Of a stretch of DNA of 64,000 nucleotides, positions 32,501 through 44,970 are shown piece by piece; within the stretch, counting starts at the first letter, position 1; each line of letters opens with the position of its first letter. Source of the stretch: Mugil cephalus (taxonomy: Eukaryota > Chordata > Actinopteri > Mugiliformes > Mugilidae); NCBI RefSeq assembly GCF_022458985.1, contig NC_061790.1, positions 1-64,000 on the forward strand, given 5' to 3'. Below the pieces are notes generated by a model. The model saw only the letters and a list, made by a program, of their open reading frames with translations, searched no databases and was not told the DNA's origin. Position numbers and translations under genes: made by a program.

Positions 32501-35500
32501 AAAATCTTCATAAATGCTAATTATCATAACCCATCATCCCAAATAAACAAAATATAGGAGAATGGAAAAACTGAGTCAAACACCAATCAAAAAACTTTAC
32601 TCACCAAACTGCTCTTAAAGAACACAAACGCATCATTCCCAAGAATGACTGGAGTCCTCTCAGGACAAGGCATCTAATGGCTGTTGGCTCAGTGCTGCAA
32701 AGAGATATAACACAAGAAATATATCTTTATATATATTTGTTCATATAGAGAAGTACCACAAGGAAAGGTGGGACAATTAGTTTTTGTAATATGTATGAAC
32801 TAATCATCAATATCATTACAAGAAAAAACAGAAGTATCAACCCACCGTTGTCTGTTGTCCCAGGTCAGCTGACCGCTTGCCTGTCCCACCATCAAGACAC
32901 AAACCATCAAGACCACCGAACAACTCTTCTTTAAAATTTCTACCAACAACCCTGTTTAACTCCAAGTACACCTGAAAAATATGAAATAGAGTTTCTTATA
33001 ACACTAATAATTCCCTCTGCACATGTTGTCCAATAATGTATGTAACACAAAAAAAGACAATAAATTCAAAGGACACTTTCACAAACCTGGCTTTCAGTGA
33101 AAAGCGCTGGCCAGCGTTGGACCATCTGGCTAATGTCAGGCTCATGCTTTACAACCTCCTCCCTTCTAAGGGCAAATGTGATGTCCATGTTTTTTCAAAT
33201 AAGAGAATCATTTGGGTTTTTATTCTGCATTTCATTGACTATGGTCTCTCAAACAGCTTCAAGCCACACAACACCCGTTCCCTCTGGAAAATCTGGAAGG
33301 TCATTGATCCCCCCTTTTCTTGGCTTCTTTATGTTTTTATGAGAAGACTCACCATCAGCATTGTTTTTTCCACGTTTATCGCCGTTAACTGTTACATCAG
33401 CCCGTCCCAGCAGGCGCATTTTCGTTCTGTAATTCCTCATTTTGAATTTAAGGCCATTATCCATCCCTGACAGCCAGATGATGAGCCTTGTTCTTTAAGG
33501 CAGGGGTGTTCTGTTACCAAGGCTTTTGCAAAAACTTCAAACACCTCTTTCGTTGGGTAACCTTTGTAGCCATAGATTGTGTCCCCAAGCTTCTCAAGAA
33601 TATCATGCTTCATATCTTTTGTCACTTTCAGGTAAGTGGCATCACGAAGATACATGATATTTCCTTTTGGCGGATTTTGTATTCTACGTCTACAGGAAAC
33701 TTTGGAATGTCAAATACTTCAGGATAACTCTTTTCGACCCTCAAGAGATGAGGTAAAGAAGATCTCTGTGTCAGGTTGGCTGCTCATGTCACTGCTTATT
33801 TCACTTTGTGGCACTGGGATGAGATCAAGGACAGGAATAATTTGGATGATAAGTTTCTCAGGGAGGTCAGAAATGTCTGTAAGGTTACACAGTGCATTGT
33901 TGAATTCAGTGTCCTCATACTGTAAAGTGAAGTTGTAATCAGGTTCAACTGTTCCTTAAACCAGTTAATTATTTATGTCCCCCTCACAAAAAATAACTCT
34001 CATCATCAGCTTCTGTTTTGTAACCATCTGAGGAAAAAAGAAACATTGACAGTTTTAGCAAATAACAAGTCGCTTGAGGGTTACTATAAGCTTCCCCTGT
34101 ACTTTGTATCCTGACAGTGGAAAGACATCATTTAAATCAGAGCCGTGAGTGTAGCATAGCTCGTAGGACCCAAAGTGCTCATGGTACCATGCTGTCATTT
34201 TTTTTGCAGACAAACAAAATGTCTGGGTTAGCTGCAACAATTGGTACAATGTGACCAAATTCAGGGAGACCTGAACAGGAACCAATACAGAGCATCGCAT
34301 CTATGTTATACTTGATTCTGTCGATGCAGAACGATGATGCAACAAGCACTGACCCAGTAGTGCTTATGTTTTGAGAGAGTACTAAATGTAACCAGGACCA
34401 TTGCAACCTTTGCCACATCAACTGCTGGCCTGAAAAATGAGGCACAGTCCAAATAGTAGCTGAGTGCTTTCTGGTGTTTTGTAGGAAGAGTCAGCGCCAC
34501 CTTTTTTAAAATTCTGGAGCACTCTGACTACTTTTTTGAAGAATTTATGTTTACCCTCAAAGCGCATAGTCCAAACCTCAGCCAAAGGACCAATTTCTTT
34601 ATCAGGTGAGGGTAATGTTCCACATAGTGATGTTTTGGTAAAATACGCAATCAGGTCTGTCAGACACAGAGACACCGAAACGGGGACAATTCCTTCCAAG
34701 ACATCATGTAAAATGTCCGGAGGTTAACCCATGACCTCATGGAAGTGTTTCAGACTTTTAGTAAGAGGACAGTGCCCTTTCACCCCAGAGTTTTCACTTT
34801 AGCTTGAGTCTTTCATCACCTCTTGCACATGACTGCCATGACAGCCCTTAACCCCGAGATGAAATAAACCAGATAAACCTTACCTGTTGTTGCTGAATGT
34901 CAACTCTGGATGCCGTGCAGACTCAAAAATGTGTTTACTGTGAAACTCTCATGGAAACCTGCAATTGAATGGGCCGCAAGGTTATCAGCTGCTACAAACA
35001 AAACTGTCTACATCAACACCATGCTATTCTAATGAGACAAGATCATGGATAAGAGGTTGCAGAACTTTCTCATATCCACACTGTTTAATTGTGGACGTGT
35101 CGCAGAGTAGAGCAAGCTGAACAGAGTTTAGTGTTGATCTGTATTTAGCAGGTACATTAGCAATAACCCAATACAACGCACACATTTTATGTTCCCAGAG
35201 TATTGGCTACTTCAAAATAATCAAGATAAAGTATCAGTGCAACTGTGAACTCATCCACTGAAAGAAGGAAATTTTCCTTAAAGTGCTCTCTATCGTCATA
35301 TGAACTATACTGATGTGGAACATGCACCATTTCTGACATTGCTTTATCTAAAATGTCAGTTTTGTTTAATGGTTTCTGTGGCTGTGTTGTATGGGGACAT
35401 ATGCAACTGTTTTTGTGCCTTTTTCAACAACGTATTCTATAGGCATCACCAGGGGAAACTTATTCCTCACATAGGCTGCCCTCCTTTTTACCACATCTGG

Positions 35501-38500
35501 ATAATGTTTCTGAAGTACTGCCTTGACATTACTGTACAGTGATGGGATATGAAGAACAGTTTGCATTCTCAATAGCAGAGATACTAGATTGTGTTCAAGC
35601 TGTTTTCCTAGACCATGAAGATCACTGCAGGCTTCTTCCATGACCTCTCGCTCTTCTGTGTCAGAAGTGGCCAGTTGCTCTAGCTCACCCTGACTTTCAT
35701 GGGCTGCTTCATCGAAAGCATCATTGGTTATACTGACAATTATTTCAGATTTAAAATTCTTTCAAGTCTCTATGTGTTTTACTTTTGTGTGCATTGAAAG
35801 TTGAGTATACACTGTTCTGAAACAGTCTTTAGAAGGACAATCAACCTTTTGATTTACTTTTAAGTGAGTACACTGTAAAATAAAATAAAAAAAATGGATG
35901 TCTGCAATAGATTGTTGCATTTTGAGCCACAACTAAAACTCTCAAGTTTTAGTTTTCTTTATTATCTTTATTTATTATTGAAGAAAACTACTTGAAGTTA
36001 AGCCAACACATTATTCTTTGTTGAGAATTTAATTACTTTAAATTCTTTAAACTAACTTTAAACTTTAAATTTTGAGTTTTACAAACAAATATCAGCTTTC
36101 CCAACTAATCACTTTTGGTTCAGGTCAGTTACCTTTCAGATGTATCAAAACTAAACATTTTGAGTTATGCATAAAATGCTCAGTTATGGCAACTAAAACT
36201 GTTCTGTTATGACAATATTTCTTTTTTTATCAATCAATATTTGAAATTTTGGGTTCTACCGACAAAACGTCCTAACAATGACAGTTGTGTCAATTAATTT
36301 CTATACTAGCTCAGTAAAACAAGAGACAAATAGTTCAGTAAAACATGTTTATTTAAAAAATAATGCAGGAGGATGAAACCTCTCTCTTCTAACAGATGCA
36401 AGTACACTGCACACAAACAGAAATATGCAGACTGATCCTCACAACATCCTGGTTTGAGCAAACATGAAACAGTCCAAACTACAGCACAGTTCAAAGCACT
36501 GAAACTACAATCGTGAACTCCGTAACACTATGTTAAACATTACTTATAAATGGTAGTTTAAGTGAACTTGCCTCAATAATTGCTTTTTTCAAATGTTAAT
36601 ATTTTTAATGGAGTGAACAACAAATACAAAAGGTATTTGCAGTTACTACAAGTTACTCTGCACACGCTGTGAGGAAGAGGAGGAAAGTTCCATGAAGATG
36701 TGCTGCACTGTTTCAAACGTATACCTCATGTGTACCTTAGTGCGCCTCCCAGCGAGAAGGTCCGGGTTCGAGTCCAGCTCGGGCCTTTCTGGGTGGACTT
36801 TGCATGTTCTCCCTGCATCCGTGTGAGTTTTCTCCAGGTTCTCCGGTTTCCTCCCACCTCCAAAGACCTGTCGTTAGGCTGATTGGTGACTCAGTGTGGA
36901 TGGTTGTTTGTCTCTGTGTTTGCCCTGAGACAGACTGGACACCTGTCCAGGGTGGACTCCGCCTCTCGCCCGATGTCAGCTTGGAAGCAAAGACAGTGGG
37001 AAGGTCTTTGAGCACATTATCCTTCTCCAACACCACTGGAATGTTGTTGACACCATCATCCACAGACAAGGTGAGCGCTCCATCTGGATCCCTTTGTCTG
37101 CCTGTCTTCTGCATCAGTGTCCTGTTGAAAGCAGAAATTCAACCAAATTCAATATAAAAACTGTAAAGAAAATACTTAACACTCTATGTCAGGGTGTAAT
37201 TTTGAATTTGTGAATGTGTATTATTCGTTTTGTGTGCATACAAGTCCATTCCTGCTGGAAGTGATGTAAATCGTATTGAGACAATTTGTATTGTTATTGG
37301 TGCTATATACAGTAAATAAAACTGAACTGTATTGAAATCGACCCCTGGAGCAACTTTATCCACAGCTTACAGTAAAAGACAGTCTTTTCTTTCGGCCTGA
37401 GTAAACCTGTATGATTCTGATTGCTCTTCATTTGTAGATTTGCTGTAGTTGTAACACTGTGTTAAAGAGAAACTATGCAGTATAAGACAAAGGCCTCTTT
37501 CTAGTGTTAATCTATTTTCATGCACCATGCACCAGACAGCATCAACATATATACTCTGATTTCTCCAGGCTTGTGACCGGAACAAGCGGGACCTGAACCT
37601 TAAACCTTCATATTACAATGCTGCAACTCTCCAAACAGAGAAGAGAACGGAGAGCGCAGTAACGCGCAGTATTTGTCGGCTTTAATTCATTAAAACGTTA
37701 ATGCATTAATAAACCTAACTCTTTGGCAGCGCTAGTAAAAAGCTGAACCACGAGAAAGTTACAAAGTGTCAGAGCGCCACAGTAACCACAGTAACACACA
37801 CACGGTAACCATAGTAACACACACACGGTAACCATAGTAACACACACACAGTAACCATAGTGAGGTCAGTTGTGGACCTTTTCTGGAGAAAACCAGCAGA
37901 AAAATAACTAGAAAATTCCTTCTGGGAAATTCTGAAAGGGCCACAGGGGGCTACTGCCGGGGCCACCATCTCTGTCAACATGGGAGTTAGCACACTTAGC
38001 ATACATTTACCACAGTTAGCGCAGTTAACCCACATTTAGCACAGTTAACTCACATTTAGAATAGTTAGAACACTTAGCCCACATTTAGCACAGTTAGCTT
38101 ACAGTTAGCACAGTTAACCCACATTTAGCACTCACATTTAGCATAGTTAGAACACTTATCCCACATTTAGCACAGTTAGCCTACGGTTAGCACAGTTATC
38201 CCACATTAAGCACAGTTAGCTTATGGTTAGCACAGTTATCCCACATTAAGCACAGTTAGCTTACGGTTAGCACAGTTATCCCACATTAAACACAGTTAGC
38301 TCACGGTTAGCACAGTTATCCCACATTAAGCACAGTTAGCTTACGGTTAGCTTTTTACAGTTAGCTTGAGAGAGTAATTCACACATGTGTGTGTATAACT
38401 GTAATAACAAAGGTACCTGTGTGTGTTGTTGTAACATAAATGTGTGGGACACAGGGATCAGCTGTAATAGCAGCAGACACATCTGAGTCCCTGATTAATG

Positions 38501-39963
38501 AACTGGATTTCCCCCCTTTTCGCTGGTCCCCCAAATGCTTCTCACTGTGATAAAACGGTAGCTCCTATCAGAAACCCAAGCAGACCGTGGGCGTCGTAAG
38601 ACCTTCCTGAAGACTTTGATATGTTTTTTGTTGTTATTTTGGACACATGTGCGAGTTAAAAACAGGGCTCCATTCTGCTTCTCTCAGAAAATATTTGCGT
38701 TAACAGTCAATGGAGAGGAAACAGGGACTTGACCGCAAACAGAGGCTCTCAGTTTAAATTCTTTACGTCTCACTGCTTCGATGAGCACGTTGTGAGAGAC
38801 ACAACACTTTTGTCTACAACTGTGGGAAAATCTTGTGTCTAGTTTGTAAATTGTGGCCGGGACGAGCGTGGAAAGAGAAAAGTTTCAAGCAATACACACT
38901 CATTATAAAGTCAGAATTTCTACAGAAATTTTCATGGTCATGTGACAGTGATTGACCAAAAACTATAAGACTTATCAAAACTAGGATTAATACACCAATG
39001 CACAAGGCTTGAGTCTACATTTAAGTTGTCTACTGTAAGTTTAAATGATTCCATTCAATTCAATTTAATTTATAAAGTGCATTTCATGCACAAGGCAGAT
39101 TCAATGTGCTTTACAAGAGGTAAACACAGTTACAACACAAACAGTTACATAAAAATCAGTTTGGAATCAATTAAAATGTACAAGTGCAAGTAAACAATCA
39201 TATGTTTGTCATTTTCACCACATACACACTTAAACTCATACATGCGCACATGCACACACACACACAGCTCAGCAGAACGCTGTTGAAAAAGGATTTTTAG
39301 AGTTTTTAATCTGTTTTTAAAGATGGCTCCTGATGTAAATGTGTAACTGTGTCAGGCAAAGTGTTCCATGTTTGTGGGGCATTTACACTAAAAGCTGCCT
39401 CCGCTTCTTTGGATCTGGTGCGAGGGATGAGTAAATGTGTAAGTGATGAGCATATCTGTGATGTACTGAGGTAAAAGACCATGTAGTGCTTTATAAACCA
39501 GGAGCAGTATTTTGAGACTGATTCTTGTTCTAACAGGTAACCAGTGCAAAGATTTAAGAACAGGTGTGATGATATTTTTTGGTTCTGGTCAGAATACGTG
39601 CAGCTGCTTTTTGAATTAGTTGTAACCTCTGGAGTCCAGTGAATAAACCTTTACAGTAATCTAATCTACTTGTTATAAACGCATGGATTCATTTATCCGA
39701 GTCTGATTTTGACAGAAAGACCGTCAGTTTGGAGATATTTTAGAGATGATTAAAAAGATGATCTTGTAATGTGATTGATGTGACTTCTGAAATTTAGATT
39801 GCTGTCGATAATTACGCCCAGATTCTAGGTGAAAGTATGCTAACCCTAACCCTGAGCAGTAGACCTTTGATTATACGATGAAAAATAATAATAAGAAGAA
39901 AGGCGCGGTACAACAATAGGGCCTCGAGCGTTGCCCCGTGGTCCTAATAAATGACATCTGAAT

Positions 39964-39994
<31 letters not shown>

Positions 39995-41845
39995 TTTCCT
40001 GTCCAATAAAACTGTGCATCATAGATCATAGATATATATATATATCATATCAAATACGGAAACAAACTTAGTACAAGCTGCATGTAATAACTGTGAAGCC
40101 TGACTTTTAATAACATACTGAGCAAAATACTGACCTCGAGAGTAAAAAGTGTCCACGACGAAGAGACGGCGGCAGCATACGGAAGCAGTGTCGTTATGAA
40201 ATCCCTGCAGATAAGCATTGGAGATCCAGTCCTTCACACTTAACCAACAAACAGGACTGGTCCTGACCTCAAATTCGCTAACTCAAGTTATTAAGTTGGA
40301 CCAACTTTAGCCAACAAACTTGAAAAAGATAGAAATAAATATTTTTATTAGTTTACAACACAATTAAATGATTTTTGTTGAGTTTGCTGAAAAGATGTGG
40401 TAAGGCCAACAAATTTAAGTTTTCATTTTTACAGTGTACTCCGCAGATGAACAAAGGTTCAGTTTCAGTGCAGGGTTCAAGACATTCACATGACAAACAG
40501 CGAAACTTCATTTGAGAGTCTTTGTGGTTGACGGCAGAATAAATGGAGTGCATTGAGAGACTTGAATGTGCACATACGTTCTTGGTGCCTATGATGTTTA
40601 AAAAGCTGTGCTCTCTTCTCACAGATGGCAGGGCAGTACTTGCATTTCCAAAGCATTTTAATATGGCTTTAAACAAAAATAGTAGGGCAAATGAGGCTAA
40701 TGTTAAAAGTGGACAAAAGTGAATTTTTTTTCAAAACTACATCGAGTAATTTGAATTTTACACGTAGAAAACACACAAGTACAATTGCAATTGTCCAACG
40801 CTCAAAATTGACCTAAGTCATCCTCAAATTTACACACATTCAAATATACACATTTCAAACTAGAACTGTTCCAGCAGTTTCTAATCCTTGAAAAGAGAAA
40901 ACAACTCACCTCATTCAGGCAGAAATGATATCCTCTTTACAGCAGCCAAATGTCCTTTAAAAGCGTCCAAATTTGCTAAAAACAGAAGAATGCAGTCGTA
41001 TTGTCCCCAAGGAGCAAAGTGCAAAGACCTTTTTCTGAAGCCGTCAGCAACAAGCACAGACTTCAGTCACAACAGGGCGACACTGTGGCCTGAGCTAGAA
41101 CTGGTTAAACGTGAAAACATGACAGTGACTGTCTCATATACTCTTCATATACTCAGAATGTTTAATGCAATAAAACGGATCTTTAAAGTGGTATTTACTC
41201 AAAGTGTTTGCATAGACTGAACTTTCCGGTTAAGAACCTGAAGGACTTGGACCTGGTGCTGAACCCTCTGAGGTTCTGGTTCTGGTTCTGGTACTGAAGT
41301 TGTTTGTTGAATGTAGTTTATCTACATCAGGACATGATTTTTTAGTTTTTTCCACCAGTCATTTCACCCTAACAGACCATTTTCGTTTGACCTCTTCTAA
41401 ACACTCTGCACTACACTGCTGGTTTTAAAGACTTGGAGCTTATGGTCTGGAGAACAAACCAAACCCATGGAACTGTACAATCGCTCAAAGTCAGGACTGA
41501 ACAGGAAGAGGAAAACAAAACGTGAGTTACATACAGATCAGGAGGCTTCTCACTCGGAGGGTTTGGAGAACTGTAGTGTGCAGTGACCTGGCCAGGTGCA
41601 TTGTGGGAGCTGCAGCTGGCTTGGTTAGTGTTTGCGACTGATGGCGTCTGTTTGTTGTCAGGGCGATGAAGAGGCTGAACAGCGGCGGCGTCACTGGTGG
41701 AGCTGGTGGAGCTGCAGTGGGCTTCAGTCAGACTGCGCTCTATGGCGAGCTGCAGCAGCTCGTCGTCACTCAGATTACTGTAGAGAGAATAATCCTCGAA
41801 GGCCGGAGCTGCTGAGCCCGGCCGGGAAATGCTCGGTGCTGCCAT
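25565..41845 (-). CDS. asb2: ASB2, ankyrin-repeat SOCS-box protein 2 (UIM-containing long isoform)
   Basis: ASB2 is the substrate adaptor of a Cullin-5/Elongin ubiquitin ligase; the human protein targets filamins. Nine coding exons keep frame and give 665 residues: 41535-41845, 28807-28917, 28334-28503, 28096-28251, 27599-27844, 27343-27514, 26681-27239, 25773-25926, 25565-25683. Residues 26-40 (SDDELLQLAIERSLT) form the ubiquitin-interacting motif of the beta isoform. About 12 ankyrin repeats follow (for example TPLMIAVSKEQF, GISPLHLAAERNRDDVLEVL, LYEDRRSTSLYFAV). Then come FCEMISVPSICRWAGP and a C-terminal SOCS box (PLLHLCRLRILQLVG). I took MAAPSIS as start because it aligns with the human beta start MATQIS; an upstream in-frame Met exists. 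Intron 1 is 12.6 kb and full of mobile-element debris; an alpha-type first exon may hide there. Confidence 0.95.
25927..26620. repeat. Compound (CAAT)n-based minisatellite in ASB2 intron 8
   Basis: Runs of CAAT alternate with short spacers such as CACAGAACTGCCCAT, CACAGATCTGTC and AAAGATCTATC, with a repeat period of roughly 45-120 bases. A 250-base block at 25955-26120 recurs at 26260-26430. The array starts at the splice acceptor of exon 25773-25926. On the sense strand the spacers contain CAGTTCTGTG, the same letters as the real acceptor plus exon start. Confidence 0.92.
29351..31782. mobile_element. Candidate non-autonomous DNA element with CACTGTAA...TTACAGTG ends
   Basis: The segment starts CACTGTAAACCCGGATAAGC and ends ATCTTACAGTG, giving short inverted ends. 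Inside both ends are A+T-rich stretches with many AACTTAA/TTAAGT words typical of a widespread teleost repeat. There is no transposase. It lies in ASB2 intron 1. Boundaries are by eye, and no clear target duplication was established. Confidence 0.4.
31860..35850 (-). pseudogene. Decayed multi-exon mobile-element gene (fish SAMD3-like/uncharacterised family)
   Basis: Minus-strand blocks in order encode TNDAFDEAAHESQGELEQLA and VMEEACSDLHGLGKQLEH (about 35760-35560). Then come EVWTMRFEGKHKFFKKVVRV (34570s), KHQKALSYYLDCASFF (34470s), WYHEHFGSYELCYTHGSDLN (34200-34130) and CQGWIMALNSKMRNYR (33470-33420). The last are QRWPALFTESQ (33110) and MRTPVLQAAGIILESS (31960). I recall this series of peptides as a multi-exon family present in many copies in teleost genomes, often labelled sterile-alpha-motif-domain-3-like; its function is unknown. 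Frameshifts and stops break it here (for example around 34430-34500 and 32650), so this copy is dead. It sits inside ASB2 intron 1 on the same strand. Confidence 0.6.
36715..36985 (+). mobile_element. tRNA-derived SINE
   Basis: The head contains GGTTCGAGTCC (about 36768-36778), an RNA polymerase III B-box. It continues with the phrases TTTGCATGTTCTCCCTGC, GGTTTCCTCCCACCTCCAAA and CCTGTCCAGGGTGGACTCC, which are hallmarks of a very common teleost SINE family. The A-box region is degraded. A second, shorter piece lies at 48120-48200. Confidence 0.7.
37255..37330 (+). repeat. LINE2 3' tail fragment
   Basis: The phrase GACAATTTGTATTGTTATTG followed by GTGCTATATACAGTAAATAA is the common fish LINE2 tail, also seen at 50930-50985. 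Confidence 0.5.
37785..37860. repeat. Short tandem repeat (AGTAACACACACACGGTAACC)n, about 3 copies
   Basis: Three to four copies of a 26-base unit containing ACACACACGGTAACCATAGT are visible. Confidence 0.8.
37990..38365. repeat. Minisatellite of TTAGCACAGTTA-type units in ASB2 intron 1
   Basis: Units of about 10-20 bases (CACAGTTAGC, TTACGGTTAG, CACAGTTATCCCACATTAAG) repeat, with the last five in regular 40-base pairs. Confidence 0.88.
39046..39840 (-). mobile_element. LINE2-like 3' region, minus strand
   Basis: It begins CAATTCAATTTAATTTATAA and GTGCATTTCATGCAC, the reversed tail of a fish LINE. It continues with characteristic noncoding phrases (GACCATGTAGTGCTTTATAA, TAAACCTTTACAGTAATC). 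There is no reverse transcriptase domain. It is a 5'-truncated copy in ASB2 intron 1. Confidence 0.55.
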
Positions 41846-42103
41846 GATGCTGAAGACACGGACAGAAAGACACACAAACTTTACTTTTATGGCCATACAA
41901 CATCTGTGAGGTCATCCTGAAATATCTAACACATGTGTTGTCATCGTCCCGGGTTCCAAGCGAACGCTGGACCTTTCATGGTGGTGGCACCAGGGACAAA
42001 CCACGTCAACACCAATGTCCTCCTGAGACAACATCACTGATGATGACTGAGACTGAATCTGAATAGAAAAGAAGAATAGAACTGGCCTTGACCGTTAGGG
42101 GTC

Positions 42104-44393
42104 TAGACCTGTAGAATGAGGGGACGTCCCCCAGTCTAGACCTGTAGAATGAGGGGACGTCCCCCAGTCTAGACCTGTAGAATGAGGGGACGTCCCCCAG
42201 TCTAGACCTGTAGAATGAGGGGACGTCCCCCAGTCTAGACCTGTAGAATGAGGGGACGTCCCCCAGTCTAGACCTGTAGAATGAGGGGACGTCCCCCAGT
42301 CTAGACCTGTAGAATGAGGGGACGTCCCCAGTCTAGACCTGTAGAATGAGGGACGTCCCCCAGTCTAGACCTGTAGAATGAGGGACGTCCCCCAGCAGTC
42401 TAGACCTGTAGAATGAGGGACATCCCCAGTCTAGACCTATAGAATGAGGGGACGTCCCCCAGTCTACACCTATAGAATGAGGGGACGTCCCCCAGTCTAG
42501 ACCTATAGAATGAGGGGACGTCCCCCAGTCTAGACCTGTAGAATGAGGGGACGTCCCCCAGTCTAGACCTATAGAATGAGGGGACGTCCCCCAGCAGTCT
42601 AGACCTATAGAATGAGGGGACGTCCCCAGCAGTCTAGACCTGTAGAATGAGGGGACATCCCCCAGTCTAGACCTATAGAATGAGGGGACGTCCCCCAGTC
42701 TAGACCTGTAGAATGAGGGGACGTCCCCCAGTCTAGACCTGTAGAATGATGGGACGTCCTCCAGTCTAGACCTGTAGAATGATGGGACGTCCCCCAGTCT
42801 AGACCTGTAGAATGATGGGACGTCCCCCAGTCTACACCTATAGAATGAGGGGACGTCCCCCAGTCTAGACCTGTAGAATGAGGGGACGTCCCCCAGTCTA
42901 GACCTGTAGAATGATGGGACGTCCCCCAGTCTAGACCTGTAGAATGATGGGACGTCCCCCAGTCTACACCTATAGAATGAGGGGACGTCCCCCAGACTAG
43001 ACCTATAGAATGAGGGGACGTCCCCTCATTCTATAGGTCTAGTCTGGGGGACGTCCCCTCATTCTGTAGGTCTAGACCTATAGAATGAGGGGACGTCCCC
43101 CAGACTAGACCTATAGAATGATGGGACGTCCCCCAGTCTAGACCTACAGAATGAGGGGACGTCCCCCAGACTAGACCTGTAGAATGATGGGACGTCCCCC
43201 AGTCTAGACCTATAGAATGAGGGGACGTCCCCCAGACTAGACCTGTAGAATGATGGGAAGCTATAGGTCTAGACCTATAGAATGAGGGGACGTCCCCCAG
43301 TCTAGACCTATAGAATGAGGGGACGTCCCCCAGACTAGACCTGTAGAATGAGTGGACGTCCCCCAGTCTAGACCTATAGAATGAGGGGACGTCCCCCAGT
43401 CTAGACCTGTAGAATGAGGGGACGTCCCCCAGCAGTCTAGACCTATAGAATGAGGGGACGTCCCCCAGCAGTCTAGACCTGTAGAATGAGGGGACATCCC
43501 CCAGTCTAGACCTATAGAATGAGGGGACGTCCCCCAGTCTAGACCTATAGAATGAGGGGACGTCCCCCAGTCTAGACCTATAGAATGAGGGGACGTCCCC
43601 CAGTCTACACCTATAGAATGAGGGGACGTCCCCCAGTCTAGACCTATAGAATGAGGGGATGTCCTCCAGTCTAGACCTGTAGAATGATGGGACGTCCCCC
43701 AGTCTAGACCTGTAGAATGATGGGACGTCCCCCAGTCTACACCTATAGAATGAGGGGACGTCCCCCAGTCTAGACCTGTAGAATGAGGGGACTTCCCCCA
43801 GTCTAGACCTGTAGAATGATGGGACGTCCCCCAGTCTACACCTATAGAATGAGGGGACGTCCCCAGACTAGACCTGTAGAATGATGGGAAGCTATAGGTC
43901 TAGACCTATAGAATGAGGGGACGTCCCCCAGTCTAGACCTACAGAATGATGGGACGTCCCCCAGCAGTCTAGACCTATAGAATGATGGGACGTCCCCCAG
44001 ACTAGACCTATAGAATGATGGGACGTCCCCCAGTCTAGACCTATAGAATGAGGGGACGTCCCCCAGACTAGACCTGTAGAATGATGGGAAGCTATAGGTC
44101 TAGACCTATAGAATGAGGGGACGTCCCCCAGTCTAGACCTACAGAATGATGGGACGTCCCCCAGCAGTCTAGACCCATAGAATGATGGGACGTCCCCCAG
44201 ACTAGACCTATAGAATGATGGGACGTCCCCCAGACTAGACCTATAGAATGATGGGACGTCCCCCAGACTAGACCTATAGAATGATGGGACGTCCCCCAGT
44301 CTAGACCTATAGAATGAGGGGACGTCCCCCAGACTAGACCTGTAGAATGATGGGAAGCTATAGGTCTAGACTGGGGGACGTCCCATCATTCTA
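42104..44393. repeat. 34-36-bp palindromic minisatellite upstream of ASB2
   Basis: About 65 units consist of CAGTCTAGACCTGTAGAATG plus AGGGGACGTCCCC. Each carries the 12-base palindrome GGGGACGTCCCC, and many carry ATGGGACGTCCC instead. At 43010-43085 the orientation flips, making a long hairpin. A block ending GATGGGAAGCTATAGGTC and then TAGACCTATAG recurs at about 43250, 43885, 44085 and 44350, so there is a higher-order repeat of about 200 bases in the right half. The array begins 260 bases upstream of the ASB2 ATG. Confidence 0.95.
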
Positions 44394-44399
44394 GAGCAT

Positions 44400-44970
44400 C
44401 ATCACCTGATCAGATTTCAGTAGAACTGGAGCCAAACAAAGTCCATCCAGAGACACTAGATGATCAGAGAGTGAAGCGCTGAGGATTTAGAGACAAAGAC
44501 AAGGACGTCTGTTTGAGTCTGGACGGAGACAGTACCAGCTCATCCTTTATGTCTTCAAGGGGTTTAACCAGCTAATAGATAGATATAGCTGGGTGTCATC
44601 TGCCAGATGGATGTTGACATGTCCTGAGTATTGGTTCTAGTACAGAACCCTGAGGAACTCTATGAATAACTTTAGTATCAGGAGAAGATGGATTCAAACC
44701 AGTCTAATAGGTTCCTTTAATTAATCTTGATCACACTTTTAAGTCTTTATAGTAAAATATTGTGATGAATAGAGTCAAATGCAGCACTAAGATCTGAAGG
44801 GACAAGGACAGAGACAAGTCCACCGTCTGAAGCCATGAGGAGATCGTTGGTATCTTTAACCAACTCTAAAACCTGAAACTTTTCAAACAAACCAGTCATT
44901 TATAAAGGGTGACACAACCGATCAGCAACAACCTTTCGTAGAGTTTTAGAAACAAAACAGAGACTATAAC
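44400..44970 (-). mobile_element. LINE2 fragment, minus strand
   Basis: The text closely follows 59040-59400 of the larger LINE2 copy: GTCAAATGCAGCACTAAGATC, TCTGAAGCCATGAGGAGATC and CTCTAAAACCTGA, which are the antisense of its reverse transcriptase and 3' region. It is truncated at both ends and carries no open frame. Confidence 0.65.

Larger units (their letters stand above)
35871..40442. repeat. Interspersed-repeat-rich part of ASB2 intron 1
   Basis: GTACACTGTAAAATAAAA at 35869 and its inverted counterpart TTTTTACAGTGTACTC ending at about 40442 look like ends of the same class of repeat, flanking nested LINE and SINE pieces. Whether they belong to one element interrupted by later insertions is not known. 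Confidence 0.3.

Noticed and set aside
36715..36985. tRNA gene
   Set aside because: The B-box is present, but the A-box and cloverleaf are degraded and the downstream text is that of a fish SINE.
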